DNA of 64,000 bases from CAYQCE01 sp964415885 (GTDB lineage: Bacteria; Zixibacteria; MSB-5A5; JAABVY01; JAHJOQ01), in NCBI GenBank assembly GCA_964415885.1, contig CAYQCE010000005.1, positions 1-64,000 on the forward strand, written 5' to 3'. Positions 16,636 through 25,286 of this stretch are shown piece by piece. The position numbers and the translations under genes are program-made. Each line of letters begins with the position of its first letter. Within the stretch, counting starts at the first letter, position 1. Below the pieces are notes generated by a model. That model was not told the origin of the DNA, made no database searches, and was given only the letters and a program-made list of their open reading frames with translations.

Positions 16636-17067
16636 GTGTTGTGCCAGACCTAAGTACTGGTATATATATAAAGGAGCTTGAGAGATTGTTGCCTGTCTTC
16701 TATTAGGCGAAGGAGTCCTTCTTCTCAAAAGGACTCCTTCAATTCCCCTCCTCTTAGTACCCTTCACCGCCAAATCAAGTACACTAAGAGTAACTGACGC
16801 CCTATAAGAGGAACAAACATCATGCCAAACTATGGGAGATTCCCTATAGGTTTGCGTAAGCCGTTGTCGAACAACGAGGTTGTTATTATGCATAGAAACA
16901 TCTGTGTGGAGTCATAATACCCCGGTTCCGCACAAGTTGCGCGGAAATCGAGGCGCGAAATATCACGGGTGGCTGTAACGTGTAGATTGGCAGTGGGTTA
17001 CAGAGGCGCATCCACTGCGCCGCTGTGGTTCGTAGAAAGTGTGTCTCTTGCGTTTATGCTCGTGCAT
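16636..17067. other. Noncoding region with two hairpins
   Basis: No gene seen. It contains a perfect 12-bp inverted repeat GAAGGAGTCCTT/AAGGACTCCTTC (16709-16720, 16729-16740; 8-nt loop) without a U-run on either strand. A second stem, GGCGCA-N5-TGCGCC (17005-17021), is extendable past one mismatch. The second lies just past the lipoamide dehydrogenase stop and could be a weak terminator. Confidence 0.5.
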
Positions 17068-18477
17068 TTATGCTCGCTTCTTCTTTGCCGTGTGGATTGA
17101 GAGATCGTGTACGTCATGCACCGCCTCAAGTATTGCCTCCGACATGACAGGATGAGCATGAAACGAGTTTCCGAGTTGATCGGCGGTCAGGCCGTGGCGA
17201 ATGGCCAGCGCGGCCTCGTGGATAAGATCAGTCGCGTGAGCCGACACGATATGAATTCCGAGCAGCTTGTCGGTGTCCGCGTCGGCGATCACCTTGACCT
17301 CACCCTCCGTTTCGTTTTCAGCCTGCGCCTTGCCGAGGGCGATGAATCGAAACTTGCCGATCTTAAGCTTGTGGCCGAGCTTTTCCGCCTGTTTCTCGCG
17401 TAAGCCAACCGACCCGACCTCCGGCTGTGTGAATATCGCATTCGGCACTCCCGAATAGTCGATCGTTTCCTGACGGCCGACACAATTCGCAGCCGCGACA
17501 CATCCCTCCGCGGAGGCTGTGTACGCGAGGAGGAACTTGCCCGCAACGTCACCGATAGCGTAGATATTGTCGACATTCGTTCGCATCGCCTCATCGACTT
17601 TGATCGAGCCGTTGTCGTTGAGTTCGACACCGACTTTCTCCAGACCAATATCTTTCGTGTTGAACGATCTCCCGATCGAGACGAGCACTTTTTCAGTCTC
17701 GATTTTCGTTCCACCTTCAACCGTAGAGATTATTTTTACTGAGGAATCTCTCTCAACCGATTCGACGCGTTTGCCGAGATGAAGCTTGATTTTCGATTTC
17801 TTCAGTTCGCGTTCGATCAGGCGTGAGACATCATGATCCTCGAGGGGCAATGCATGCTCCATCATCTCGACCATCTCGACCCTGCAGCCGAGCTTCGACA
17901 TCAGAAAACCGAACTCACAGCCGATCACTCCGGCTCCGATTATGAGAAGCGATTCGGGTACACTCTCGAGTGCAACCATGTCATTCGAGGAGAGTATGCC
18001 TTCACCGTCGAACGGAAACGCGGGAATGTTCAGCGGACTCGATCCGACCGCGAGTATGATGTTCTCCGCTTCCACAATTCCGTTCGAGCCGTCCGAAGAC
18101 TCGTATACGATCTCGTGCTTCGACTTCAGTCGTCCCTTCCCCTTGAATGTATCGACGCCGTAGCTCTTGAACAGGAACCCCACGCCTTTGACCAGGTCGT
18201 CAACGATCTTGTCCTTCCGGGCGATGACTGCAGAGAAATCGACCGAGACGCTCCCCTCGACCTTCAGGCCGAACTTTTCCGCATTCTGTATTTTCTCATA
18301 CAGCGATGACGATGCGATCATCGCTTTCGTCGGAATGCATCCCCAGTTGAGGCAGACTCCGCCGAGGCGGGCTTTCTCTACACACGCTACCTTTGCGCCG
18401 AGTTGTGCGGCACGAATCGCGGCGACGTAGCCGCCGGGTCCCCCGCCCAACACTACAACATCATATCTTTCGCTCAT
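17068..18477 (-). CDS. lpdA: Dihydrolipoyl dehydrogenase (E3)
   Basis: FAD-dependent disulfide oxidoreductase that reoxidises dihydrolipoamide of 2-oxoacid dehydrogenase complexes or the glycine cleavage system. The 469-aa protein has the FAD motif GGGPGG (11-16), the redox-active pair C42-x4-C47 (GGVCLNWGCIPTK), the NAD-binding GAGVIGCEFG and the FAD motif IYAIGDVAG. The C-terminal catalytic His-Glu pair is within a stretch reading AHPVMSEAILEA. AGGAAAGG precedes the ATG. No E1/E2 or glycine-cleavage genes are nearby, so the partner complex is encoded elsewhere. Confidence 0.95.
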   Translation of the reverse strand: MSERYDVVVLGGGPGGYVAAIRAAQLGAKVACVEKARLGGVCLNWGCIPTKAMIASSSLYEKIQNAEKFGLKVEGSVSVDFSAVIARKDKIVDDLVKGVGFLFKSYGVDTFKGKGRLKSKHEIVYESSDGSNGIVEAENIILAVGSSPLNIPAFPFDGEGILSSNDMVALESVPESLLIIGAGVIGCEFGFLMSKLGCRVEMVEMMEHALPLEDHDVSRLIERELKKSKIKLHLGKRVESVERDSSVKIISTVEGGTKIETEKVLVSIGRSFNTKDIGLEKVGVELNDNGSIKVDEAMRTNVDNIYAIGDVAGKFLLAYTASAEGCVAAANCVGRQETIDYSGVPNAIFTQPEVGSVGLREKQAEKLGHKLKIGKFRFIALGKAQAENETEGEVKVIADADTDKLLGIHIVSAHATDLIHEAALAIRHGLTADQLGNSFHAHPVMSEAILEAVHDVHDLSIHTAKKKRA

Positions 18478-18599
18478 GTCCTTTCCTCTCCGCAGGTGTC
18501 ACAATTCGCAGCAAGTTCCTACACATTGTCAAGTGACACAACATGCACGCTGTTTTCATGTTTCCGAAGAATGTGCTGGAGACACGATTGTCAAGATAA

Positions 18600-18631
18600 G
18601 AAAACCCCGCACTCGGAGTGACGGGGTCTTC
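18600..18631 (-). terminator. Terminator after the small lipoprotein gene
   Basis: ACCCCG/CGGGGT stem with partial inner pairing (about 18604-18627). On the minus strand it is followed by TTTTCTTA, immediately after the lipoprotein stop. Confidence 0.75.
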
Positions 18632-18659
18632 CTGTCGAAAATGGAATTATCGTCCGTAT

Positions 18660-19184
18660 CTATTTGGCGACATTCACTGTTATTATAACAGCAATGCGGG
18701 TCAGGTCGACATCGAGAGCCGTACCGACGCCGATGGCATAGGCATAGAACTCACCGTCAATGATGTACTGCTTCAGCACATCGAAATTCGAGAGATAATC
18801 GTACGACTTCCTCCAACTGATTGACAGCTCGGAATCGGCTGCGACCTCCATATCGGTCAGAACCGGAATGCCCTCAGCTATGACCTCGGCTGCGCTGCTC
18901 AGATTACCGTTCCTGGAGATGTACACGTCGCCGGTAGCAGCCTGTGTCGGGTTGTTGTTTGTTATCTTCATCGCAAACCCGACGTCGACGATGTGCTTTA
19001 TATCCTCGGCGTGATCTTCCCAGTCCTCTTCGAGCTCTTTGCTGACCTCCCACCTCTCGAAGTCATCATTGCTGGTGAGGCGAGTATCACTTAGTTTGTA
19101 GACGATAATGAAGTTGCCGCTGACAATGCAGCCTGCGAGAAGGAGGACCGCAAGCAGTGGCAGGAATTTGATTCTTCCACGCAT
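18660..19184 (-). CDS. Predicted lipoprotein of unknown function
   Basis: 174 aa with a short positive N-terminus, a hydrophobic core and lipobox LLAGC (residues 15-19), so probably a membrane-anchored lipoprotein. The remainder is a mostly beta-type domain with no motif I recognise. It starts directly after the stop of the barrel gene upstream (gap of 1 nt), so the two are certainly co-transcribed and probably act together in the envelope. A terminator follows. Confidence 0.7.
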   Translation of the reverse strand: MRGRIKFLPLLAVLLLAGCIVSGNFIIVYKLSDTRLTSNDDFERWEVSKELEEDWEDHAEDIKHIVDVGFAMKITNNNPTQAATGDVYISRNGNLSSAAEVIAEGIPVLTDMEVAADSELSISWRKSYDYLSNFDVLKQYIIDGEFYAYAIGVGTALDVDLTRIAVIITVNVAK

Positions 19185-19185
19185 C

Positions 19186-19743
19186 TTACATCCCTCCCAG
19201 ATCGAAGTAGTAGTTCAGGCCCCCTGTGATGAGACCATTCTTGTACGAGCCGTCTTCAAACGGAATCACTAGGAGCCTGGCACGAAGCTCGAGCGAGATC
19301 ATCTCATTGACGCCGTACTCGAACCCGAACCCGCCGTTGTAGCTTACCTCCGAAACATCATCGAGGTAATCGCGGGACCATTTCGAAGAGCCGATACCAC
19401 CAAATGCGAAAAACGAAAGCCCGGTGTTGTTGGACATGGCGAAGAAAACGAGATCGACGCCGATATGCGTTATGCTTCCGGCGTCGCGTTCCATCATGTC
19501 GCCGTAGACGTCAACTTCCGGATCCCTGTAATCGGCTACGTAAAAATTCGGCTCGACAGCGATATTCGGCATTAGATAGAGACGTGCCTTTGCGCCGTAA
19601 GTAGTCGACGATTCAGCATCCTCCATTGCGATTGGGATGTTAAGACCGCCGAAAGCACCAACGCCCAGCCGAAAAGCGTTGGCATCCGCAGCCGTAGCGA
19701 CTATCAACAAGGCTGCAAGAACCATTAGCAAGGTTTTCCGCAA
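19186..19743 (-). CDS. Small outer-membrane beta-barrel protein, TTG start
   Basis: 185-aa predicted porin-like barrel. It has a signal peptide (RKTLLMVLAALLIVATAADANA), then alternating glycine/aromatic beta strands ending in an aromatic-rich C-terminal strand (GLNYYFDLG), as in 8-stranded OmpA/OmpW-type barrels. The frame opens 36 nt further up at an ATG, but AAAGGAG sits 7 nt before a TTG codon at 19743, which also places the signal peptide correctly. I therefore prefer TTG. It is co-transcribed with the lipoprotein immediately downstream. Ligand or role is unknown. Confidence 0.7.
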   Translation of the reverse strand: MRKTLLMVLAALLIVATAADANAFRLGVGAFGGLNIPIAMEDAESSTTYGAKARLYLMPNIAVEPNFYVADYRDPEVDVYGDMMERDAGSITHIGVDLVFFAMSNNTGLSFFAFGGIGSSKWSRDYLDDVSEVSYNGGFGFEYGVNEMISLELRARLLVIPFEDGSYKNGLITGGLNYYFDLGGM

Positions 19744-19923
19744 AAATTCACTCCTTTCGGTTTTTGAGTGTGGACGCATTATTTAAGCGAAATTCTTAAT
19801 CTATTGTCAACAGCTTTTGTCTACAATGATGGATAAGACTGCGGGCGGGGATTGCGGTATTTTTTGGAACCCGAACGAGCGACAGAACCTGTATATTGCA
19901 GACTCAATAACAAAGGAGGACTC

Positions 19924-20442
19924 GTGGCCCAGAAAGAAATTCTGTTGCTCGGAAATCCGAAGCTGCTCGAGAAATCTCGAGAGGTGAGGAAAGACGAGCT
20001 CGGTGAAGTGGAGAGAATCGTCAGAGATCTCCACGACACACTCGTGGCGTTCCGAAGACATCATGGTTGCGGTCGCGGCATTGCAGCCCCACAGATAGGA
20101 GTACCACTGAGGCTTGTGTACGTTTACACGGAGACTCCGCTTGTTTTTATCAATCCGGAGCTGACTGATAAGAGTGACGAGATGATCCAGATCTGGGATG
20201 ACTGCATGTCATTTCCCGATATCTCGGTGAAGCTCGAGCGTAACAAGACCTGCACAATTTCCTATCGAGATATGGAGTGGAAAGAACAGCATATGCATCT
20301 CGATGGAGACATGTCGGAACTGCTTCAGCACGAATGCGACCATCTGGATGGGGTCCTGGCGGTGATGCGCGCGATCGATCCGAAGTTCATCATCTACAAG
20401 AGCCAGAGACATCTGGTGGAGGAGAGCGGGGGAGAGGATTGA
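19924..20442 (+). CDS. def: Peptide deformylase
   Basis: Metalloenzyme removing the N-formyl group from nascent proteins. All three deformylase motifs are present: GRGIAAPQ (50-57), the metal-binding cysteine in WDDCMSFP (C94, in place of the usual EGCLS) and HECDH (136-140). The 172-aa length is normal. The start is GTG 19924, 6 nt after AAAGGAGG; an upstream in-frame start at 19852 has no ribosome-binding site. The EGCLS variant suggests a divergent or second deformylase, as found for type 3 enzymes. The EamA gene follows within 7 nt. Confidence 0.88.
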   Translation: MAQKEILLLGNPKLLEKSREVRKDELGEVERIVRDLHDTLVAFRRHHGCGRGIAAPQIGVPLRLVYVYTETPLVFINPELTDKSDEMIQIWDDCMSFPDISVKLERNKTCTISYRDMEWKEQHMHLDGDMSELLQHECDHLDGVLAVMRAIDPKFIIYKSQRHLVEESGGED

Positions 20443-20449
20443 TCGGGGA

Positions 20450-21331
20450 TTGACTGAATCGCGAATTGGAACTCTGCAGGTTGGCGCCGGTGCCTCGATC
20501 ATAAGTTTCGCTGCGGTTTTCGCGCGAATATCAGATGTCGACCCGAGCATCTCCGCATTCTACAGGATGATCTTCGGAGGCGCGCTGCTCGCTGCGATCG
20601 TGCTATATCTACGACCCCGTCTCGCGCTGACGAGGCGTGATTACATTTTGGCCATAGCAAGCGGTGTAGTCTTTGCGATCGATCTCGCGATCTGGCACCG
20701 CAGTATCTATTACATCGGTCCCGGTCTCTCAACCCTTCTCGCAAACTTCCAGGTGTTCCTGATGGCGATCTACGGCGTGCTCTTTCTGAGAGAAATGCTG
20801 ACATTGCGGCTGGCGATATCGATTCCGCTCGCGGTGATCGGTCTCCTCATGATCGTCGGGGTGGACCTCAATGCGATGCACTCCGATTACAAGCTCGGCG
20901 TCACGCTCGCACTCCTGACAGCTCTCTGCTATACGACTTTCCTGATCCTGTTTCGACAGATCAACACCGGATCGCGGACAAGTGTGTCGATTTCGGTCAT
21001 GACTCTGGTGAGCTTCTCCGCAGCCGTCACTCTCGGGCTTCTGTCGCTCGCAACCGGAGAGGGGTTCGCGATACCGTCGGCAAAGTCTGCGACTGTGCTC
21101 GTGGCCTATGGCGTTGCCGGCCAGGCACTTGGTTGGGTTCTGATTTCGGTCGGTATTCGTAAGATTGCGGCCTCCAAAGTGGGATTGCTGCTCCTGATGC
21201 AACCCACTCTCGCCTTTGTCTGGGACATCCTTTTCTTTAATCGCAGGACTACGATCATTGAAGCTGTGGGGGCAGTAATTGCTATCACGGCAATATACCT
21301 CGGCAGCACGGCTCGCAGGTCGACAAAGTGA
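20450..21331 (+). CDS. EamA/DMT-family permease
   Basis: 293-aa inner-membrane protein with ten predicted transmembrane helices arranged as two EamA repeats (about 5-140 and 150-290). It belongs to the drug/metabolite transporter superfamily, whose members export amino acids or other metabolites; the substrate cannot be inferred. It begins at TTG 20450, 7 nt after the deformylase stop, with GGGGA-like purines upstream, so it is probably in an operon with def. Confidence 0.85.
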   Translation: MTESRIGTLQVGAGASIISFAAVFARISDVDPSISAFYRMIFGGALLAAIVLYLRPRLALTRRDYILAIASGVVFAIDLAIWHRSIYYIGPGLSTLLANFQVFLMAIYGVLFLREMLTLRLAISIPLAVIGLLMIVGVDLNAMHSDYKLGVTLALLTALCYTTFLILFRQINTGSRTSVSISVMTLVSFSAAVTLGLLSLATGEGFAIPSAKSATVLVAYGVAGQALGWVLISVGIRKIAASKVGLLLLMQPTLAFVWDILFFNRRTTIIEAVGAVIAITAIYLGSTARRSTK

Positions 21332-21347
21332 ATTGCGATCAATCCTC

Positions 21348-21376
21348 TGGACAATCGGACGGACTGCTGTTATAAT
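21348..21376 (+). promoter_or_regulatory. Consensus-like promoter of the saccharopine/lysine dehydrogenase-like gene
   Basis: TGGACA (21348-21353), 17-nt spacer, perfect TATAAT (21371-21376). Transcription would start near 21383, leaving a very short leader with GGGAGG. Confidence 0.75.
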
Positions 21377-21400
21377 CACAAAACTGCTCGGGAGGATATG

Positions 21401-22555
21401 ATGAAGCACGCTGTTCTGGGATGCGGCATGATGGGTACGGCCGCAATATACGATCTCACGAAAAACGCCAAAGTCACACATATACTGGCCGCGGACCGCG
21501 ATCTCGCGAAGGCGCAAGCTGCCAAGAGATGGCTCGACGATGACCGGATTGAACCGGTCGAGATTGATGTGGGCAAACCCGATGAAACGGCGCGAACGCT
21601 CGAAGGTGTGGATGCGATCCTCGGTGCTGCACACTACAGGTACAATGTTGAGCTCACGAAGATCGCGATCAGCATTGGAGCACATTTCTGTGATCTGGGA
21701 GGGAACAACACGATTGTCGATCAGCAGCTTCAACTGACCAAGGCGGCAGCCCGTGCGGGAGTTTCCGTAATACCCGACTGTGGGCTGGCTCCCGGCATGG
21801 TCTCTATTGTGGTTGCGCACGGCGAAAAAGAGTTTCACGAGCTCACGGACATCAAGATTCGAGTCGGCGGACTGCCGCAGCACCCCAAGCCTCCGCTCGG
21901 TTACAAGCTCGTCTTCTCGATCGAAGGCCTGATCAACGAGTACATTGAGCCGGTGCGTCTCATCAGAAACGGCAAACTCGAAACAACGGAACCGTTGAGC
22001 GAGCTGGAGCATGTCACGACTTTCGCGAGTCCGTTCGACAGCCTCGAGGCTTTCACTACCTCCGGCGGGACATCAACCCTGGTCAACACATATCTCGGCA
22101 GAGTGCGCAATCTCGACTACAAGACAATCCGCTATCCCGGACATTGTGAACGGATCAAGACTCTCCACCAGCTCGGCTTCTTCTCATCCGAGCCGATGCA
22201 GATTGACGATCACCGGATAACGCCACGCTCGGTCTCCGGAAGAGTTCTCGAGAACGCGCTCTCGAATGAGGACACAGATGTAGTGCTGGTCAGTGTGGAG
22301 CTGATCGGTAAAGTGGGACCGCGGACGAAGCGACTCTTATATCGTCTCGTCGACTCTCATGATACATCCACCGGGCTTTCCGCGATGGCGCGTTGTACGG
22401 CTTTTCCAGCGATCATAATCTCTCAAATGCAGGCGGAGGGCAAAGTAAGAGCCGCCGGCGCACTGCCGCAGGAGCTGGCGGTTCCAACCGACCTTTTCTT
22501 CGAGGAGCTCATCAGGCGAGAGATAAAGTTCGAGGAAATATTCGAGGATGTTTGA
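21401..22555 (+). CDS. Saccharopine dehydrogenase-family oxidoreductase, probably lysine 6-dehydrogenase-like
   Basis: 384-aa NAD(P)-dependent enzyme. The N-terminal Rossmann fold begins with VLGCGMMG; the middle carries CDLGGNN and PDCGLAPGM motifs typical of the saccharopine-dehydrogenase fold, then GGLPQHP and GYKLVFSIEGL. Length and motif wording fit bacterial L-lysine 6-dehydrogenase (about 385 aa), which deaminates lysine to the semialdehyde; carboxynorspermidine or saccharopine dehydrogenases are alternatives. Two ATGs are adjacent (21398, 21401). I chose the second because the GGGAGG site is too close to the first. It has its own strong promoter and is convergent with the subtilase gene. 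Confidence 0.7.
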   Translation: MKHAVLGCGMMGTAAIYDLTKNAKVTHILAADRDLAKAQAAKRWLDDDRIEPVEIDVGKPDETARTLEGVDAILGAAHYRYNVELTKIAISIGAHFCDLGGNNTIVDQQLQLTKAAARAGVSVIPDCGLAPGMVSIVVAHGEKEFHELTDIKIRVGGLPQHPKPPLGYKLVFSIEGLINEYIEPVRLIRNGKLETTEPLSELEHVTTFASPFDSLEAFTTSGGTSTLVNTYLGRVRNLDYKTIRYPGHCERIKTLHQLGFFSSEPMQIDDHRITPRSVSGRVLENALSNEDTDVVLVSVELIGKVGPRTKRLLYRLVDSHDTSTGLSAMARCTAFPAIIISQMQAEGKVRAAGALPQELAVPTDLFFEELIRREIKFEEIFEDV

Positions 22556-22561
22556 GAAGCG

Positions 22562-24535
22562 TCAGCGAGCCTTGTATATCTTTAGCACGCCATCCATTCC
22601 GATGCCGGTGATCTTGACAAGATAGTAACCGCCGGCGACCTCTTCGCCCGAGCTGTTTCTCCCATCCCACGATAACCCAATTGTGCCGGCAGACAGGTCA
22701 AGCTCGAAAACATGCGAGCCGTCCACCGCCAATATATGGATCGATCCGCCATCGCCTCCGAGCCGGTCGAACTCGAACCAGACCTTGTCGGTGAAAGGAT
22801 TTGGATAGGCCTTTGCGAAGGGCTCACGGCCCTCACGTATTGTCAGGTGGATAGGAATCTCGAGCGGGGAATTCGAAGCTGAGTCGGATTCAATCGTCAG
22901 AATCTCCCTGTAGTCACCGAGAGTCAGCCCCGTGATATCGACTGCCACTGCGATTTCATCCGGAGTAATACCCGAAACCGGGCCCACCGACAGCCAGGTC
23001 GAATCCCAGGCTGCTGTCCATTCCAACTCCAGCCCGCTCCTTTCTGTAAGGTCGATTATCTGGCTTGCCGTATCGAGGTCCTCATAGTAGACCCTGAAAA
23101 GCAGCGAGTCGACAGAAGACAGAAGCACGGGCTCAAACTCAAATGTATCAGCCGCGGCGGCATTGACTATACCGTAGCCGTAGTCGTTGTTTGGATACTG
23201 TAGTGAGCCGACCGGTTGTGTTGCGGTTGCGCGGAGTGCCGTACGAATGTCTATCGGCCCCCAGTTGGGATGGCTCTGCAGAAGAAGCGCTATGGCACCA
23301 GCCGCCAGCGGTGTCGCGGCAGATGTGCCGCTGAATCCGGAGTAGCCGCCGAACAAGTTGGCGGAGGTGACCACCGTGCCCTGCGCCATGACGTCCGGCT
23401 TGATTCGGCCGTCAGCGGTCGGACCCGGTGATGAAAACGACGAGAGCAGGCTGTCAGGATTGACCGCCCCAACGGCGATCACGCTGTCTCCGTCGGCCGG
23501 GACATTGATATGGCCCCATGGGTCATGCCGCCCGTTGCCGGCAGCCGCCACAACTGTGATTCCCCGCTGTACGGCGGCATCACACGCTGCTGTCAGAGGA
23601 GATGTGTCCCCATCGAGATCGGAGAATGTGTACCAGTCGATGTAGCCGAGGGATGCCGTGATTAGATCGCAGCCGATTGAGTCCGCCCACTCGAGTGCTG
23701 CTATGAAATTGTCCTCCTCGGCGCGTACCTCCCGACGGACGTCCTCCGTCTTGGCGAGAATGTATGTCGCGCCGAATGCCGGGCCGATGAGATTACCCTC
23801 GTCGCGTCCGCCTATAACAGAAAATGCCGCGGTGCCGTGGTCCATCTGCGACTGGTCATTATCTCCTACATCTGCATCATTATTGATGAAATCGTACGCT
23901 GCGAGGATATCGATCAGCCCGAACGCGGGATGATCGGTCAGGAAGCCGGTGTCGAACACTCCAATCAGCACATCTTTTCCGTTGAGCCCCTTCTCGTGAA
24001 GTGGCGGGACATTGACCATAGCCAGTTGACCATATGATGGCCCATAGTCGAGCTGCAGCGCTTGAGGTGCGATCTTGTCGAGCTTCTCGCGCGGCGTGGG
24101 AGTCGAAATCGAGCGTCTGTAGGTGGCGACCGGCTTAATTCGATCGACGAATGGCAACGCACTTAACTCTGCGAGATCATCAATATCCGCATACACCGAG
24201 ACCGCATTCAGAAAGCGTGACACGACCCGGATTCGCAGTCCGAGATTCTTCAGTTGTTTGATGTATTCCTCTCTTACCGGAATGTCTGTTTGAAGAACGC
24301 CCTCGACCCCGGAGCGGCTGATGCGCCGTGCGATGGCCCTCTCGGAGAGAGGCAATTCAGCCGTTGTGAGTGCCTGGTTCAGTTTGTGCTGGACTTTGCC
24401 TCTGTCAGAAAGGAAGATCCAGTAACGCCCCGACTCGGGTTCGGCACGTCTATCGTTAATATCGCTCCCAAGTCCGCTGAGCGGAACTGAAGCGAGCAGT
24501 AAGATTATCAGTAGACCGACCAATTTCGTCATCAT
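22562..24535 (-). CDS. Secreted subtilisin-like serine protease (S8) with FlgD-like C-terminal domain
   Basis: 657-aa exported protease. It has a signal peptide, an inhibitor-I9-like propeptide region (about 35-140), and the S8 domain with catalytic triad D195 (VFDTGF), H233 (MDHGTA) and S405 (SGTSAATP), plus oxyanion N334 (AAAGN). A beta domain and a C-terminal FlgD/Ig-like segment follow (AYPNPF ... SWDGRNSSGEEVAGGYYLV); such tails act in sorting or anchoring in FCB bacteria. ATG 24535 has GGAGAAG upstream. A TTG 18 nt earlier would overlap the ABC gene. It starts 10 nt after the ABC ATPase stop, hence is the last gene of that operon: extracellular proteolysis coupled to amino-acid uptake is a reasonable inference. 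Confidence 0.9.
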   Translation of the reverse strand: MMTKLVGLLIILLLASVPLSGLGSDINDRRAEPESGRYWIFLSDRGKVQHKLNQALTTAELPLSERAIARRISRSGVEGVLQTDIPVREEYIKQLKNLGLRIRVVSRFLNAVSVYADIDDLAELSALPFVDRIKPVATYRRSISTPTPREKLDKIAPQALQLDYGPSYGQLAMVNVPPLHEKGLNGKDVLIGVFDTGFLTDHPAFGLIDILAAYDFINNDADVGDNDQSQMDHGTAAFSVIGGRDEGNLIGPAFGATYILAKTEDVRREVRAEEDNFIAALEWADSIGCDLITASLGYIDWYTFSDLDGDTSPLTAACDAAVQRGITVVAAAGNGRHDPWGHINVPADGDSVIAVGAVNPDSLLSSFSSPGPTADGRIKPDVMAQGTVVTSANLFGGYSGFSGTSAATPLAAGAIALLLQSHPNWGPIDIRTALRATATQPVGSLQYPNNDYGYGIVNAAAADTFEFEPVLLSSVDSLLFRVYYEDLDTASQIIDLTERSGLELEWTAAWDSTWLSVGPVSGITPDEIAVAVDITGLTLGDYREILTIESDSASNSPLEIPIHLTIREGREPFAKAYPNPFTDKVWFEFDRLGGDGGSIHILAVDGSHVFELDLSAGTIGLSWDGRNSSGEEVAGGYYLVKITGIGMDGVLKIYKAR

Positions 24536-24545
24536 TCTTCTCCGC

Positions 24546-25286
24546 TCAAGCAAGCACTTTGTCGAGAAAGGTCTTCAGGCGCGGACTCGCGGGGTCATCG
24601 AGTATCTCGCTGACCGGGCCTATCGCCTCGACCGCCCCATCGTCAAGAAACAACACCCTGTCCGCTACCTGTCGCGCAACTCCGAGTTCATGCGTAACGA
24701 TGAGCAGCGTGATCCCTTCTTTTGCCAGCAGGTTCATGACTCCGACTACATCGGCCATTGCCTCCGGATCGAGCGCAGATGTCGCCTCGTCGAAGAGCAA
24801 TATCTTCGGCTCGAGCGCCATCGCCCGGCAGATCGCGGCGCGCTGACGCTGCCCGCCCGATAACTCAGACGGGAAGCTCTTCTCCTTGTCCAACAACCCG
24901 AAACGGCCGAGAAGGTCGCGCGACTTCCTTTTCGATTCCGCGCCGCTTCGCTTCCTGACCACCTTCTGTGCGAGCGTGATGTTCTCCAGTACGCTCAGAT
25001 GCGGGAAGAGGTGGAAGTGTTGAAAGACGAATCCTACTTCGGCCCGTACCTTGGATATGTCTCTATGACTTCTGTCGAGAATGATCTCATCGATGAAGAT
25101 CCTGCCTGAGTCGATTTCTTCGAGACCATTTATACAGCGCAGGAGCGTGCTTTTACCGGCACCCGATGGCCCGATCACCACTATCTTCTCGCCGCGAGCA
25201 ACCTCGAAGCTCACTTCATCGAGAGCCCTTTTGGTTGCGAATTCGCGGGTGACATCCTCGCATCTGACGATATAGTCACTCATCAT
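24546..25286 (-). CDS. glnQ: Polar amino acid ABC transporter ATP-binding protein
   Basis: 246-aa ATPase of the HisP/GlnQ family energising amino-acid import. Walker A GPSGAGKST, Q-loop FQHFHLFPH, signature LSGGQRQR, Walker B ILLFDEATSALD and the H-loop VTHE are all visible. The frame is open about 200 nt further up, into the permease gene. The biologically sensible start is ATG 25286, whose ATGA overlaps the permease stop and gives the canonical N-terminus just before the first beta strand. It is the third gene of a binding-protein/permease/ATPase operon. GlnQ is used as a family name; the amino acid is not determined. Confidence 0.92.
   Translation of the reverse strand: MMSDYIVRCEDVTREFATKRALDEVSFEVARGEKIVVIGPSGAGKSTLLRCINGLEEIDSGRIFIDEIILDRSHRDISKVRAEVGFVFQHFHLFPHLSVLENITLAQKVVRKRSGAESKRKSRDLLGRFGLLDKEKSFPSELSGGQRQRAAICRAMALEPKILLFDEATSALDPEAMADVVGVMNLLAKEGITLLIVTHELGVARQVADRVLFLDDGAVEAIGPVSEILDDPASPRLKTFLDKVLA

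Noticed and set aside
16633..16893. 86-codon minus-strand open frame
   Set aside because: It overlaps the terminator and a perfect hairpin, with no ribosome-binding site or protein-like composition.
20729..22012. 427-codon minus-strand open frame
   Set aside because: It lies opposite the EamA and lysine-dehydrogenase-like genes, has no family motif, and its composition (Arg, Cys, His rich) is that of an antisense shadow.
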